A stretch of 64,000 bases of DNA, from contig JADJAB010000001.1 of assembly GCA_016704435.1 (NCBI GenBank), positions 186,001 to 250,000 on the forward strand. The letters run 5' to 3'. The position numbers and the translations under genes are program-made. Under the pieces are notes generated by a model. It was not told where the DNA came from. It made no database searches and saw nothing but the letters and a program-made list of their open reading frames with translations. The DNA is from Rhodobacter sp. GTDB lineage: Bacteria; Pseudomonadota; Alphaproteobacteria; Rhodobacterales; Rhodobacteraceae. Below are positions 26,800-35,689 of the stretch, piece after piece (within the stretch, counting starts at the first letter, position 1; the number at the start of each line of letters is the position of its first letter).

Positions 26800-27638
26800 T
26801 TGAACTTTGCCACCATGTCCATGATGCCGGGGATGGTGTGCAATTGGTCCGCATGGGTCGGCTGGAAATACTGCTTCAGGCTGCGCTGCGACAACCCGCC
26901 GAGGATGGTGAAATAGTACATCTCATACCCCGGCAGCACGCAGCAGGGGTGATAGCCCTTGTCGATCAGCACCGTCGAGTTGTTCATGATGTGATAGGCG
27001 TCGCCCGGCTCGTTATCCACCCGCTGCAGCATCTGCAGGCCAGAGCCATGCGGGGGCCGGAAGCGGAAGTTGTAAGTCTCGTCATGCCGCGTCTCATCCG
27101 GCAGGCGGTCGGTATCGTGCTTGTGGCTGGGAAAGCCCGACCAGCCGCCGGTGCCCACGGTGTAAAGCTCGCTGACCAGCAGGCGGCCGACGCGGTCGTG
27201 GTACTTCGTGCCGAGGATATGCTTGATCTTGCGGTGGGTCTTGGTGTCGTCCGAGCCGTACTGGATGACATCCAGATCGGCGGCCCGCACCGCGAACGGC
27301 TCCAGCACCTTGTCGAACTTTGCCCCCGCGACAAAGACCTCGGCGGTGTCCGACAGGCAGGTCAGCCGCGCGGCCATGCCGCTGGGCACATAGACGCCCT
27401 CCGGCTCGCCGTCCCAGACATCGGTGCCGCGCTGGCCCAGATCGTCATGCGTCTGGCCGCCGACCTCGACCCGGATGGTGCCGGTGGCGGGCACGATGCA
27501 GGTCTCGTATCCCGGCACCGCATGGGTGAACGTCTCGCCCCGTTTCAGCCTCAGGATGTTGAAATAGTTCAGCGGCACCAGCGGGTGGTCGGTATCGACG
27601 ATGGGGCGGTTGCGGTTGTCATGGGGCGCGATATGCAT
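26796..27638 (-). CDS. second 5-deoxy-glucuronate isomerase-like protein (IolB2)
   Basis: A 280-residue IolB-type bicupin. It has the segments WSGFPSHKHDTD, with metal ligands, YNFRFRPPHGSGLQML and GYHPCCVLPGYEMYYFTILGG, parallel to those of the first IolB but clearly diverged in the N-terminal half. It sits between iolJ (four-base overlap) and a PfkB kinase nine bases upstream. Either it isomerises 5-deoxy-glucuronate redundantly, or it handles the stereoisomer produced from another inositol. The sequence alone does not decide. Confidence 0.85.
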   Translation of the reverse strand: MHIAPHDNRNRPIVDTDHPLVPLNYFNILRLKRGETFTHAVPGYETCIVPATGTIRVEVGGQTHDDLGQRGTDVWDGEPEGVYVPSGMAARLTCLSDTAEVFVAGAKFDKVLEPFAVRAADLDVIQYGSDDTKTHRKIKHILGTKYHDRVGRLLVSELYTVGTGGWSGFPSHKHDTDRLPDETRHDETYNFRFRPPHGSGLQMLQRVDNEPGDAYHIMNNSTVLIDKGYHPCCVLPGYEMYYFTILGGLSQRSLKQYFQPTHADQLHTIPGIMDMVAKFK

Positions 27639-27647
27639 GGCGGCCTT

Positions 27648-28646
27648 TCACTCGGGTTCCGGCTGGGCGCGCAGAAAGGCGTCCAGCTCTGCGGTGGTGG
27701 GCGACGCAGGGGCACAGCCGACGCGCGACACCACGATGGCAGCAGCGGCAGAGCCGCGTAAGGTGGCCTCGCGCAAGGGGTGGCCCCCGGCCAGTGCTGC
27801 CAGAAGGCCGGCCATGAAGGCATCGCCCGCCCCGGTCGGCTTCAACGCCTGCGTGCGGTAGATGCCGGTCGTGACTTCGCCCTCGGCGCTGATCGTCACC
27901 GCGCCCTTCTCGCCCATCTTGTAGACTGCGATGGCGCAAGCATCGGCAACCAGCTGGCGCGCGGCATCCAGACCGCCCGCTGCAGACCCGGCCAGCAGTC
28001 CGAATTCCTCGTCATTGCCGATCACGACATCGCAGGCGCGCGCCGCCGCCAGACAGGCGGCCTGCGCAGTTGCGGTCGATGCCCAGGAATAGGGCCGATA
28101 GTCCACATCCATCACGGTCACCGCGCCTGCCGCCCGCGCGCCCGACAGCGCCGCCATGGTGGCGCGGCGCGAGCTTTCGTCGGCAAGCGCGGTGCCGGTG
28201 ATCACCAGCGCGCCAAAATCCCGGAAATCGACCGCCGCGACATCGCCCGCATCCAGCGCGAAATCCGCCGCGCCGTTGCGATAGATCACCGACTGGCAGT
28301 TTTCGGTCCGGGTCTCGACCACGGCAAGCGAGGTGCGCAGCCCCTGTCCGATGGTCCCGACATGGGCGCGGCCGATCGCGTAACGGTCCAGTTCGGCCAG
28401 CACGAATCGGCCCACCGCATCGTCCGAGACCCGCGTCAGCAGCGCGGCCCTGCCGCCCTGCCGCGACAGCGCCGCCGCGATATTGGCCGCCGAGCCGCCC
28501 AGATGCGCCTCGAACCGCCGGGCCTTTTCCACGCGGGTTCCGGGCGGATCGGCGTAAAGGTCCATCCCGGCGCGGCCGAGCACGAGAAAGCTGTTGGCTT
28601 GCAGCGCGAGGGTCACATCATCGACGTTCACAGGCCTGATCCCCAT
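27648..28646 (-). CDS. PfkB-family sugar kinase, second IolC-like kinase without DUF2090
   Basis: A 332-residue single-domain carbohydrate kinase resembling the kinase half of IolC: GRAGMDLYADPPG, AHLGGSAANIAAALSRQGG, DVDYRPYSW and the active site TGAGDAFMAGLLAALAGG. It lacks the DUF2090 extension, and the separate class II aldolase gene in the same operon would supply the aldolase. It is the first gene of the minus-strand half of cluster 2. Its upstream region holds a perfect LacI-type palindrome. Confidence 0.87.
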   Translation of the reverse strand: MGIRPVNVDDVTLALQANSFLVLGRAGMDLYADPPGTRVEKARRFEAHLGGSAANIAAALSRQGGRAALLTRVSDDAVGRFVLAELDRYAIGRAHVGTIGQGLRTSLAVVETRTENCQSVIYRNGAADFALDAGDVAAVDFRDFGALVITGTALADESSRRATMAALSGARAAGAVTVMDVDYRPYSWASTATAQAACLAAARACDVVIGNDEEFGLLAGSAAGGLDAARQLVADACAIAVYKMGEKGAVTISAEGEVTTGIYRTQALKPTGAGDAFMAGLLAALAGGHPLREATLRGSAAAAIVVSRVGCAPASPTTAELDAFLRAQPEPE

Positions 28647-28697
28647 GGGCGGTGACAGTTTGCCGTTGCGATGGGCATAGATGAAGCATAGTAGGTT

Positions 28698-28711
28698 TGC
28701 AACCGGTTGCA
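28698..28711. promoter_or_regulatory. perfect palindrome, candidate LacI2 operator in the divergent promoter region
   Basis: TGCAACCGGTTGCA is a perfect 14-base palindrome with the central CG typical of LacI/GalR operators. It lies between the kinase gene (start 28646, minus) and the dehydrogenase gene (start 28751, plus). Nearly the same sequence, TGCAACCGTTTGCA, lies upstream of lacI2. On the minus strand a TTGCAA in the palindrome is followed after 17 bases by TATGCC, so the site may overlap a promoter. Confidence 0.75.
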
Positions 28712-28750
28712 GTCCGGAAATCGAACGCGAAGCACGCCAGGAAGACGGTC

Positions 28751-29878
28751 ATGCGGCACATCGGAATCGGGCTGGTCGGCGGCGGCTACATGGGCAAGGC
28801 CCATGCGGTGGCGCTGACGTCGGTGGGGGCGGTCTTCGACACGGCACTTCGCCCCCGGCTGGAGGTGGTGGCCGCCGGCAGCCTTGCCTCGGCCGAGGGC
28901 TATGCCCGCGCCTATGGCGTGACCCGCGCCGCGAAGGACTGGCACGATCTGGTGGCCGACCCGAAGGTCGAGGCGGTGGTGATCGCCAGCCCGCCATCCA
29001 CCCACCGCGCCATCGCCGAAGCGGCCTTTGCGCGTGGCAAGCCGGTGTTTTGCGAAAAGCCGCTGGGGGCATCGCTGCAGGATGCGCAGGCGATGGTGGC
29101 GGCGGCACGGGCCTCGGACGCGGTCAATATGGTCGGCTTCAACTACGTGCGCACGCCGGCCACGCAATTCGCCCGCAAGCTGATCGCCGAAGGCGCCATC
29201 GGCGCAGTAACCTGGTTTCGCGGCGAACACACCGAGGATTTTCTGGCCGACCCCGCGGCCCCGGCAAGCTGGCGAACCCATGGGCTGGCCAATGGCACGA
29301 TGGGCGACCTGTCGCCGCACATGATCAACTGCGCGCTGGCGCTGATGGGGCCGATCACCCGGCTGTCCGCGATGGTTGAAACCGTGCATGCCACCCGCCC
29401 GTCCAACGCTGACCCGTCCAACGCTGGCCCGCAGGCGGTCACGAACGACGACCATGCCCAGATCATGTGCCGCTTTGCCGGCGGGGCGATGGGGCATCTT
29501 TACTTCAGCCGCGTCGCGACGGGGCGAAAGATGGGCTATGCCTATGAGGTGCACGGCACAAAGGGTGCGATCCGCTTCGATCAGGAGGACCAGAACGCAC
29601 TCTGGTTCTACCGCTCCGAAGGACCGGAGGAAAGGCGCGGTTTTACCAAGATACTGACAGGCCCGGCCCACCCCGACTTCCGGCCGTTCTGTCAGGGCCC
29701 CGGCCACGGAACCGGCTACCTCGACCAGATCATCATCGAGGCGCGCGATTTCCTTCACGCCATCCACACCGGCCAGCCAGTCTGGCCGACCTTTGCCGAT
29801 GGCCTTGCCGTGTGGCAGGTTGTCGATGCCGCCCTGCGGTCAGCGACCGAAGGCCGCTGGACTGAACTCAACAGCTGA
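28751..29878 (+). CDS. Gfo/Idh/MocA-family oxidoreductase (inositol dehydrogenase-like)
   Basis: A 375-residue NAD(P)-dependent dehydrogenase with GLVGGGYMGKAHAVAL at the N-terminus and the active-site CEKPLGAS. Segments such as NMVGFNYVRTPATQFA and GDLSPHMINCALALMG are typical of the family. It starts the plus-strand half of cluster 2, diverging from the kinase across the candidate operator. It probably oxidises an inositol isomer or a related cyclitol. The short serial SNADPSNAG at about residue 220 is a small internal duplication. The exact substrate is unknown. Confidence 0.85.
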   Translation: MRHIGIGLVGGGYMGKAHAVALTSVGAVFDTALRPRLEVVAAGSLASAEGYARAYGVTRAAKDWHDLVADPKVEAVVIASPPSTHRAIAEAAFARGKPVFCEKPLGASLQDAQAMVAAARASDAVNMVGFNYVRTPATQFARKLIAEGAIGAVTWFRGEHTEDFLADPAAPASWRTHGLANGTMGDLSPHMINCALALMGPITRLSAMVETVHATRPSNADPSNAGPQAVTNDDHAQIMCRFAGGAMGHLYFSRVATGRKMGYAYEVHGTKGAIRFDQEDQNALWFYRSEGPEERRGFTKILTGPAHPDFRPFCQGPGHGTGYLDQIIIEARDFLHAIHTGQPVWPTFADGLAVWQVVDAALRSATEGRWTELNS

Positions 29879-29896
29879 AGAAAGGATACCCGACCG

Positions 29897-30793
29897 TTGA
29901 CCATCCGCATCGGCAATGCGCCCTGTTCCTGGGGTGTGGAATTCGCCGGCGATCCGCGCAATCCTGGCTGGGAAACCGTGCTGAAGGACTGCGCCGAGGC
30001 CGGCTATAAGGGAATCGAGCTTGGCCCCGTCGGCTATATGCCCGAAGACCCGGCCCGGCTGGCCGAGGCGCTGGCGCGGCACGATCTGACGCTGATCGGC
30101 GGGGTCGTTTTTCGCCCCTTCCACGATCCCGCCGCCTGGGACGACGTCCTGGATGCCGCGACCCGCACCTGCAAGGCGCTGGTGGCGCATGGGGCACGGC
30201 ATCTGGTGCTGATCGACTCGATCTCGCCCCCCCGCCGGGTGCCCACGGCCGGTCGCGCGACCGAGGCCGAACAGATGGACCCGGCGGAATGGGCCGCCTT
30301 TCGCGACCGCATCGCCACCGTCGCCCGGATCGGCGTCGAGGACTTTGGCCTGACCGTCGGAATCCACGCCCATGCGGCGGGCTTCGTCGACTTCGAGCCG
30401 GAGCTGGAACGACTGCTGGATCAAGTGGACGAAAAGATCCTGAAGATCTGCTTTGATACCGGCCACCATTCCTATGCCGGCTTCGACCCGGTGGCTTTCC
30501 TGCGCCGCCATATCGGGCGCGTCAGCTATATGCATTTCAAGGATATCGACCCGAAGGTGAAGGCCCATGCCATCGCCAACCGCACCGGGTTCTACGACGC
30601 CTGCGGCCAGGGTATCTTCTGCAATCTGGGCAAGGGCGACGTGGATTTCCCCGCTGTACGGCAGATCCTGCTGGAGGCCGGGTTCCAGGGCTGGTGCACG
30701 GTCGAGCAGGATTGCGACCCGACGCTGGACGTGCGTCCCTTGGACGACGCCCGCGCAAACCGCGAATATCTGACCTCCATCGGCTTCAACTGA
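29897..30793 (+). CDS. sugar isomerase/epimerase family, IolE-like dehydratase
   Basis: A 298-residue TIM-barrel protein beginning MTIRIGNAPCSWGVEFAGD, the opening seen in inosose dehydratase-like proteins. Metal-site segments are GIHAHAAGFVDFE, CFDTGHHSYAGFDP, VSYMHFKDID and WCTVEQDCDP. The start is a TTG at 29897, 18 bases after the preceding stop. In cluster 2 it would supply the dehydratase step for a second inosose, parallel to IolE. An isomerase role such as that of IolH or IolI cannot be excluded. Confidence 0.82.
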   Translation: MTIRIGNAPCSWGVEFAGDPRNPGWETVLKDCAEAGYKGIELGPVGYMPEDPARLAEALARHDLTLIGGVVFRPFHDPAAWDDVLDAATRTCKALVAHGARHLVLIDSISPPRRVPTAGRATEAEQMDPAEWAAFRDRIATVARIGVEDFGLTVGIHAHAAGFVDFEPELERLLDQVDEKILKICFDTGHHSYAGFDPVAFLRRHIGRVSYMHFKDIDPKVKAHAIANRTGFYDACGQGIFCNLGKGDVDFPAVRQILLEAGFQGWCTVEQDCDPTLDVRPLDDARANREYLTSIGFN

Positions 30794-30805
30794 AGGCAAG
30801 ACATC

Positions 30806-31963
30806 ATGGCAAGACTCAACTGGGGCATGATCGGCGGCGGCGAAGGCAGCCAGATCGGCCCGGCGCATCGGCTGGGCGCGGGGCTGGACGGGTTGTTCGG
30901 CTTTGCCGCCGGCGCGCTGGATCACCGCCCCGAGGCGGGCCGCAGCTATGGCCAGCGCCTTGGCCTGGCCGCCGACCGCAGCTATGGCGACTGGCGCGAG
31001 ATGCTCGCGGGCGAAAGGGACCGCCCCGACCGGGTCGATCTGGTCACCGTGGCCACCCCCAACGCCACGCATTTCCAGATCGCGCGAGAGTTTCTGGCGG
31101 CGGGCTTCCACGTCCTGTGCGAAAAGCCGATGACGGTGACGGTCGAGGAAGGCGAGGACCTCGTGCGCCTGTCGCGCGACACCGGCCGCATCCTGGCGGT
31201 GAACTACGGCTACACCGGCTATCCGCTGGTGCGCCACATGCGGGCCATGGTGGCGCGGGGCGATCTGGGTCGCGTGCGCGTGGTGGTGGCCGAATTCGCC
31301 CATGGCCACCATGCCGATGCCGCTCAGGCCGACAATCCGCGCGTGCGCTGGCGCTATGACCCGGCGCAGGCCGGTGTCTCGGCCCAGTTCGCCGATTGCG
31401 GCATCCATGCCATGCACATGGCCAGCTATGTGACGGGGCAGGAGGTGGAAAGGCTGTCGGCCGACATCACCTCCTGCATTCCGACGCGGCAGCTGGAAGA
31501 CGACGCGATGGTGAATTTCCGCATGTCGGGGGGCACGGTCGGGCGGCTCTGGACCTCATCGATCGCGGTGGGGCGCCAGCACGGGCTGACGCTGCAGGTC
31601 TTTGGCGAAAGGGGCGGGCTGCGCTGGGCGCAGGAACAGCCGAACCAGCTTTACTGGATGCCGTTGAACGAAAGGCTTCAGGTGATCGAGCGCGGCGAGG
31701 GCAACCTGTCACCCGAGGCCGACCGCGCCAGCCGCGTGACCATGGGCCATGCCGAAGGTATGCCGCTGGCCTTCGCCAACATCTACCGCGATCTGGCCGA
31801 AGCGATCCGCGCCCGCGCCGAGGGCCGCGTCGTGGACCCGGTTGCCGACCAGTATCCGAAGGCCGAAGACGGGTTGCGCTCGATGGCCGCGGTGCATGCA
31901 GTGGTCGCCTCGGGCAAGGCTGGCGGCACCTGGGTCGATGCCCGACCGCCGATGTTCCGCTAG
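30806..31963 (+). CDS. Gfo/Idh/MocA-family oxidoreductase (second in cluster 2)
   Basis: A 385-residue dehydrogenase with the NAD-binding GMIGGGEGSQIGPAHRLG, the active-site CEKPMTVTVEEG and the segment GIHAMHMASYVTGQEVE. The GGGEGSQIG loop, with an acidic residue where the first family member has a small one, is typical of a distinct subgroup also found in cyclitol and sugar catabolic loci. It lies 13 bases after the IolE-like gene. Its stop overlaps the lacI2 stop by four bases, tail to tail. The substrate is not known. Confidence 0.83.
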   Translation: MARLNWGMIGGGEGSQIGPAHRLGAGLDGLFGFAAGALDHRPEAGRSYGQRLGLAADRSYGDWREMLAGERDRPDRVDLVTVATPNATHFQIAREFLAAGFHVLCEKPMTVTVEEGEDLVRLSRDTGRILAVNYGYTGYPLVRHMRAMVARGDLGRVRVVVAEFAHGHHADAAQADNPRVRWRYDPAQAGVSAQFADCGIHAMHMASYVTGQEVERLSADITSCIPTRQLEDDAMVNFRMSGGTVGRLWTSSIAVGRQHGLTLQVFGERGGLRWAQEQPNQLYWMPLNERLQVIERGEGNLSPEADRASRVTMGHAEGMPLAFANIYRDLAEAIRARAEGRVVDPVADQYPKAEDGLRSMAAVHAVVASGKAGGTWVDARPPMFR

Positions 31964-32970
31964 GGCTGCGGCCGGATCGGCCGCAGCGTCCCGCGCTCGA
32001 CGATGGAACAGTCGAACAGCCGGGCCTCGGGCGGCTGTCCGGCATCATTCAGGATCGCTACCATCTGCGCGACGGCCGCATCGACGATCGCGGCGATCGG
32101 CTGGCGGATCGTGGTCAGGTTGATCGTGGGCCAGGCCGCCATTTCCATGTCGTTCAATCCCAGGATACCCACATCCTCCGGCACTCTCACGCCGGCATCG
32201 GCCAAGGCGCTGATCGCCCCGATCGACAGGATGTCATCGCCGCAGAACCAGGCCTCGGCACGTTGCCCGGCTGCCAACAGGCGCTGCATCTCGGCCCGCC
32301 CCGCGTCGAAGGCATAGGCGCTGGCAAAGCTGGTGGTGAGGGAGACGCCCGCCTGCCCCGCCAACCCGTCCCGAAATCCGGCAAGCCGATCCTGCGTCGA
32401 AGTCGCGCCTTCCGGCCCGCCTAGAAAACCGACCCGGCGATAGCCCCGCGCCAGCAGGGTTACCGCAGCCATCCGGCCACAGGCCCGGTTGTCCACCCCA
32501 ACCAGATGCACAGCGGGCGCCGCGGTCCAGCGGCCAAAGCAATGCACCACCGGCAGCCCGGCCGCCCTGAACGCCAGCGGATAGTCGGGCGGCAGGGTGG
32601 AGCTGGCCAGGATCACGCCATCGACCGAGTATTGCCGCAGCATCTGCACCGCCTCGTCCAGAGTCATCTCTCCCGACAGGTTCACCAGCAGCGGCCGCAA
32701 AGCGCGCGCCTGCAAGCCACGGGTGAAGCGGTCGAAGACCTCCAGAAACACCGGGTTGTGAAAGTTGGTCGACACCAGCCCGATCAGCTTTGTCCGCCCG
32801 GTCGACAGCGCCGAGGCCAGCGCGTTGGGTCGATATCCAAGTTCAAGGGCCGCCTCTTCCACCTTCTTGCGCGTCCCGGCTGACACCGCGGCGCCGGGTG
32901 TGAAGGCGCGAGACACCGCTGACCGCGACACCCCCGCCCGCAGGGCAACCTCGCGCAAAGTGACACTCAT
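31960..32970 (-). CDS. LacI-family transcriptional regulator (LacI2)
   Basis: A 336-residue regulator with the HTH VTLREVALRAGVSRSAVSRAF at residues 3-23, then the hinge and a sugar-binding-type sensor domain. ATG 32970 is chosen because the HTH starts immediately after it. It probably represses cluster 2. The two matching palindromes, one in the divergent kinase/dehydrogenase promoter and one 92 bases upstream of this gene, are its likely binding sites. That would give control of the operon and of itself. Confidence 0.92.
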   Translation of the reverse strand: MSVTLREVALRAGVSRSAVSRAFTPGAAVSAGTRKKVEEAALELGYRPNALASALSTGRTKLIGLVSTNFHNPVFLEVFDRFTRGLQARALRPLLVNLSGEMTLDEAVQMLRQYSVDGVILASSTLPPDYPLAFRAAGLPVVHCFGRWTAAPAVHLVGVDNRACGRMAAVTLLARGYRRVGFLGGPEGATSTQDRLAGFRDGLAGQAGVSLTTSFASAYAFDAGRAEMQRLLAAGQRAEAWFCGDDILSIGAISALADAGVRVPEDVGILGLNDMEMAAWPTINLTTIRQPIAAIVDAAVAQMVAILNDAGQPPEARLFDCSIVERGTLRPIRPQP

Positions 32971-33061
32971 CCCGCCCCCATGAACGCCTGCGCCTTTCGG
33001 GCCGCGGCCATCCCCGCGCCTTTGTCCCGTCGCCCAACACCTAGCCGCACCGGATTGCGGC

Positions 33062-33075
33062 TGCAACCGTTTGCA
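33062..33075. promoter_or_regulatory. candidate LacI2 operator upstream of lacI2
   Basis: TGCAACCGTTTGCA differs from the perfect palindrome at 28698-28711 at one position. It lies 92 bases upstream of the lacI2 start codon and just past the end of the NitT permease gene. Autorepression is the likely purpose. Confidence 0.68.
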
Positions 33076-33100
33076 ACCCGGCACCGGCACCTTGCCCGGA

Positions 33101-33863
33101 TCAGCGCGACTGATAGCGCAGTACGCGGGACTCGACCGCGGCGACGATGGCGAAAAGCGCGATGGACAGGGCCGAGGCGGCGACGATGGCGGCATAAAGC
33201 TGGTCGGACTGGTAGTTGAACGTCGCCCGTATGATCAGTGCGCCCAGACCCTTGTCGGCGCCGATCCACTCGCCGACGATGGCGCCGATCACCGCCGTTG
33301 CCGTGGCGATGCGCAGCGAAGAGAACAGCATCGGCAGCGACCGCGGCAGGTGCAGCCGCAGGAAGGTCTCGAACTTGTTGGCGGACAGGACGTGGAACAG
33401 CTCTTCCTCGCTGGGCGTGGCAGAGGCCAGCCCGCGGATCATGTTCACCAGGGTCGGGAAAAAGCAGATGATGGCGGCGATGATGATCTTGGGGGTCATG
33501 CCAAGGCCGAAGATCAGGATGATGATCGGCGACAGCGCAAGTATCGGGATGGTGTTGAAGAACAGCACCACCGGGAAAATACGCCTGCCGGATGAATTTT
33601 GAATAGGCGAAGATGATGGCGAACAGCACCGCCGCGATATTGCCGAAGGCAAAGCCTGCCAGCGCCTCGATGAAGGTCGGCAGGAAGTTCGACAGGACCA
33701 GGTCGGTCTGGGTGAAGAAGACCGCAACAATCCTTGCGGGGGTCGGCACGACATAGGCCGGCACGCCCGTAAGCGGCAAGAGGAATTGCCAGACGACAAG
33801 GATGGACAGCGCGCCGAAGACCGGGGCGGCAAGGGGGGCGGCAAGGGCGATGAGGCGGCTCAT
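33101..33863 (-). CDS. NitT/TauT-type ABC transporter permease (one-base frameshift)
   Basis: An inner-membrane permease of the nitrate/sulfonate/taurine class, about 253 residues after correction. The N-terminal part (MSRLIALAAPLAAPVFGALS) and the C-terminal part, with the coupling loop segment EEELFHVLSANKFETFLRLHLP, lie in different frames. The frame changes at an AAAA run at 33576-33579. Removing one A joins them as RQAYFPVVLFFNTIPILA. This is probably a homopolymer error. The start overlaps the ATPase stop by four bases. Confidence 0.87.
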
Positions 33864-34636
33864 GCTGCTTGCGCCAGCAGGGCGCGCTGCGCCGCGATTT
33901 CGGAGACGAAGGCAGGGTCTTCGCGGTGGCAGGAATTATCCGCGGTCTTGATCGGCTTGAGGTCGCGGACATTCAGGATGCGTCCGGGGTTGGCGCCCAG
34001 CACCATGATCCTCTGGCCCAGATAGACCGCCTCTTCGATGGAGTGGGTGACGAAAAGGATGGTCGTCTTCGTCGCCCGCCAGATGTTCAGCAGTTCGTCG
34101 TTCAAACGGTCGCGGGTGATCTCGTCCAGCGCGCCGAAGGGTTCGTCCATCAACAGGATGCGCGGCTCGTCGATCAAAGCGCGGGCGATCGCCACGCGCT
34201 GGCGCTGGCCGCCCGAGATCTGGTTGGGATAGCGGTCGCCCAGACCCTGCAGCCCCAGAAGCGCCAGGATGTTGTCGATCCTGTCGTCCGTGATTGGCCG
34301 TGCCAGCCGCCCCCCCACCACCGCGGGGAGGCGGACGTTGTTGCGCACCGTGCGCCAGGGCAGCAGGGTTGCGTCCTGGAATACGAAGCCGGTCTGGCGC
34401 TTCTTGCGGATTGCGGCGGGGGCCTCGCCCAGCACGCGGATATCGCCCGACAGCGGTTCCAGCAAGTTGGCGACAACGCGCAGAAGTGTGGACTTGCCGC
34501 AGCCGGAGGGGCCGAGGATCGTCAGAAACTCGCCCTCCGGTACGGTCAGCGATACGTTGTCCAGCACGGTCAGGCTGTAACGGCCGCTGCGGTAGCCAAG
34601 GCTCAGCCCTTGCACTTCTATTGCCGGGGTGCCCAT
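33860..34636 (-). CDS. NitT/TauT-type ABC transporter ATP-binding protein
   Basis: A 258-residue ATPase with Walker A GPSGCGKST, signature ISGGQRQR and Walker B ILLMDEPFGALDE, typical of the nitrate/sulfonate/bicarbonate family. It works with the permease next to it and with the solute-binding protein encoded two bases upstream. The frame is intact. Confidence 0.93.
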   Translation of the reverse strand: MGTPAIEVQGLSLGYRSGRYSLTVLDNVSLTVPEGEFLTILGPSGCGKSTLLRVVANLLEPLSGDIRVLGEAPAAIRKKRQTGFVFQDATLLPWRTVRNNVRLPAVVGGRLARPITDDRIDNILALLGLQGLGDRYPNQISGGQRQRVAIARALIDEPRILLMDEPFGALDEITRDRLNDELLNIWRATKTTILFVTHSIEEAVYLGQRIMVLGANPGRILNVRDLKPIKTADNSCHREDPAFVSEIAAQRALLAQAA

Positions 34637-34638
34637 GG

Positions 34639-35688
34639 TCAGGCCGGGGCGCCGAGCTTCGGGCGCTGGTCTGCCGTCATCTCGAGGATCTTGAGGGTAT
34701 GGACATCCTCCAGCGCCGGACGACCGCTGGGATACTGGCCGATCTTGTCATAAAGCGCGATCTGCTGTTCCAGGTTCGCCGGATCGAACACGCCCCAGCC
34801 GCCAGCCGCTGTATTGGCATCGAAGCTGAGCTTCAGGATCAGGTCGACGGTCTTCTGCTCCCAGCCAAGGTCCAGCCCATCGGTCGCATCGACCATGATC
34901 TGCACCGCCTCTTGCGGGTTGGCGTGGACAAAGCCCCAGCCTTTTGCCACCGCTCCGATAAAGGCCGCCAGCTGGTCGGCGTTGTTCTCGATCGCGTCAT
35001 CGGTGGCGAAGTAAACATCGGCATAGGCCGGCAGGCCCAGGTCGCTGACCAGAAGGTCGATCCGGTCGTCGCCGACGATGCTGAGGGCCTGGGTGTTGGT
35101 GATCCAGCCGCCGATGGCATCGACCTCGCCATTGACCAGCGGGCCCTTGTCGAAGCCGACCGAGACGATCTGCAATTCGTCCAGCGGGATGTTGTTGGTC
35201 GCGGCGATGGCGTCAATGATGAAGCGCGCAGTGGGCTGGATGCCGATCCGCACATTGCGCAAATCGTCGATGCCGCGCAGCGGCTTGTCGGGTTTCGAGG
35301 TGAAGGCATAGGGCCCGGTGCGGAAACCGCAAGCCAGGATCTTGACCGGTACGCCACCGGCGCGGGCACTGAACAGCTGTGCCGTTTCCGAGAATTGCCC
35401 CAGCGCAGCATCGCCCGAGATCACAGGCGGAACGGTGGAAGAGTTCGGCCCGCCCGGCGAGAATTCGACATCCAGTCCGGCCTCGGTGAAATAGCCCTTC
35501 TGCACGGCCACGATATCGCCGATCTGGCCGTTGCCCAAAAGCCAGTCGTATTTGATCACCACCCTGGCTGCGGCATGGGCAGCCGTTGGCAGAACCAGCT
35601 GGATCGCGCCACCAAGGGCACTTGCCACCACCAGCCCGCCGCCTGCCTTCAGCATGGACCGGCGCGTCATTGTTTCTTGTCTTTTCAT
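34639..35688 (-). CDS. NMT1/SsuA-type solute-binding protein with twin-arginine-like signal
   Basis: A 349-residue periplasmic binding protein of the NMT1/THI5/SsuA class. The N-terminus has a twin-arginine-like TRRSMLKAGG followed by a hydrophobic stretch ending at AAHAA, suggesting Tat export. The mature protein includes KYDWLLGNGQIGDIVAVQKG and the family pattern KGYFTEAGLDVEF. The ligand is unknown; the subfamily includes pyrimidine, nitrate, taurine and aromatic-sulfonate binders. The VOC and FAD oxidase genes in the same operon point to an organic substrate. Confidence 0.88.
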   Translation of the reverse strand: MKRQETMTRRSMLKAGGGLVVASALGGAIQLVLPTAAHAAARVVIKYDWLLGNGQIGDIVAVQKGYFTEAGLDVEFSPGGPNSSTVPPVISGDAALGQFSETAQLFSARAGGVPVKILACGFRTGPYAFTSKPDKPLRGIDDLRNVRIGIQPTARFIIDAIAATNNIPLDELQIVSVGFDKGPLVNGEVDAIGGWITNTQALSIVGDDRIDLLVSDLGLPAYADVYFATDDAIENNADQLAAFIGAVAKGWGFVHANPQEAVQIMVDATDGLDLGWEQKTVDLILKLSFDANTAAGGWGVFDPANLEQQIALYDKIGQYPSGRPALEDVHTLKILEMTADQRPKLGAPA

Positions 35689-35689
35689 G

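Noticed and set aside
28698..33075. The repeated palindrome as part of a CRISPR array or repeat family
   Set aside because: Only two copies occur, over 4 kb apart, both at regulatory positions of one cluster; operators explain them.
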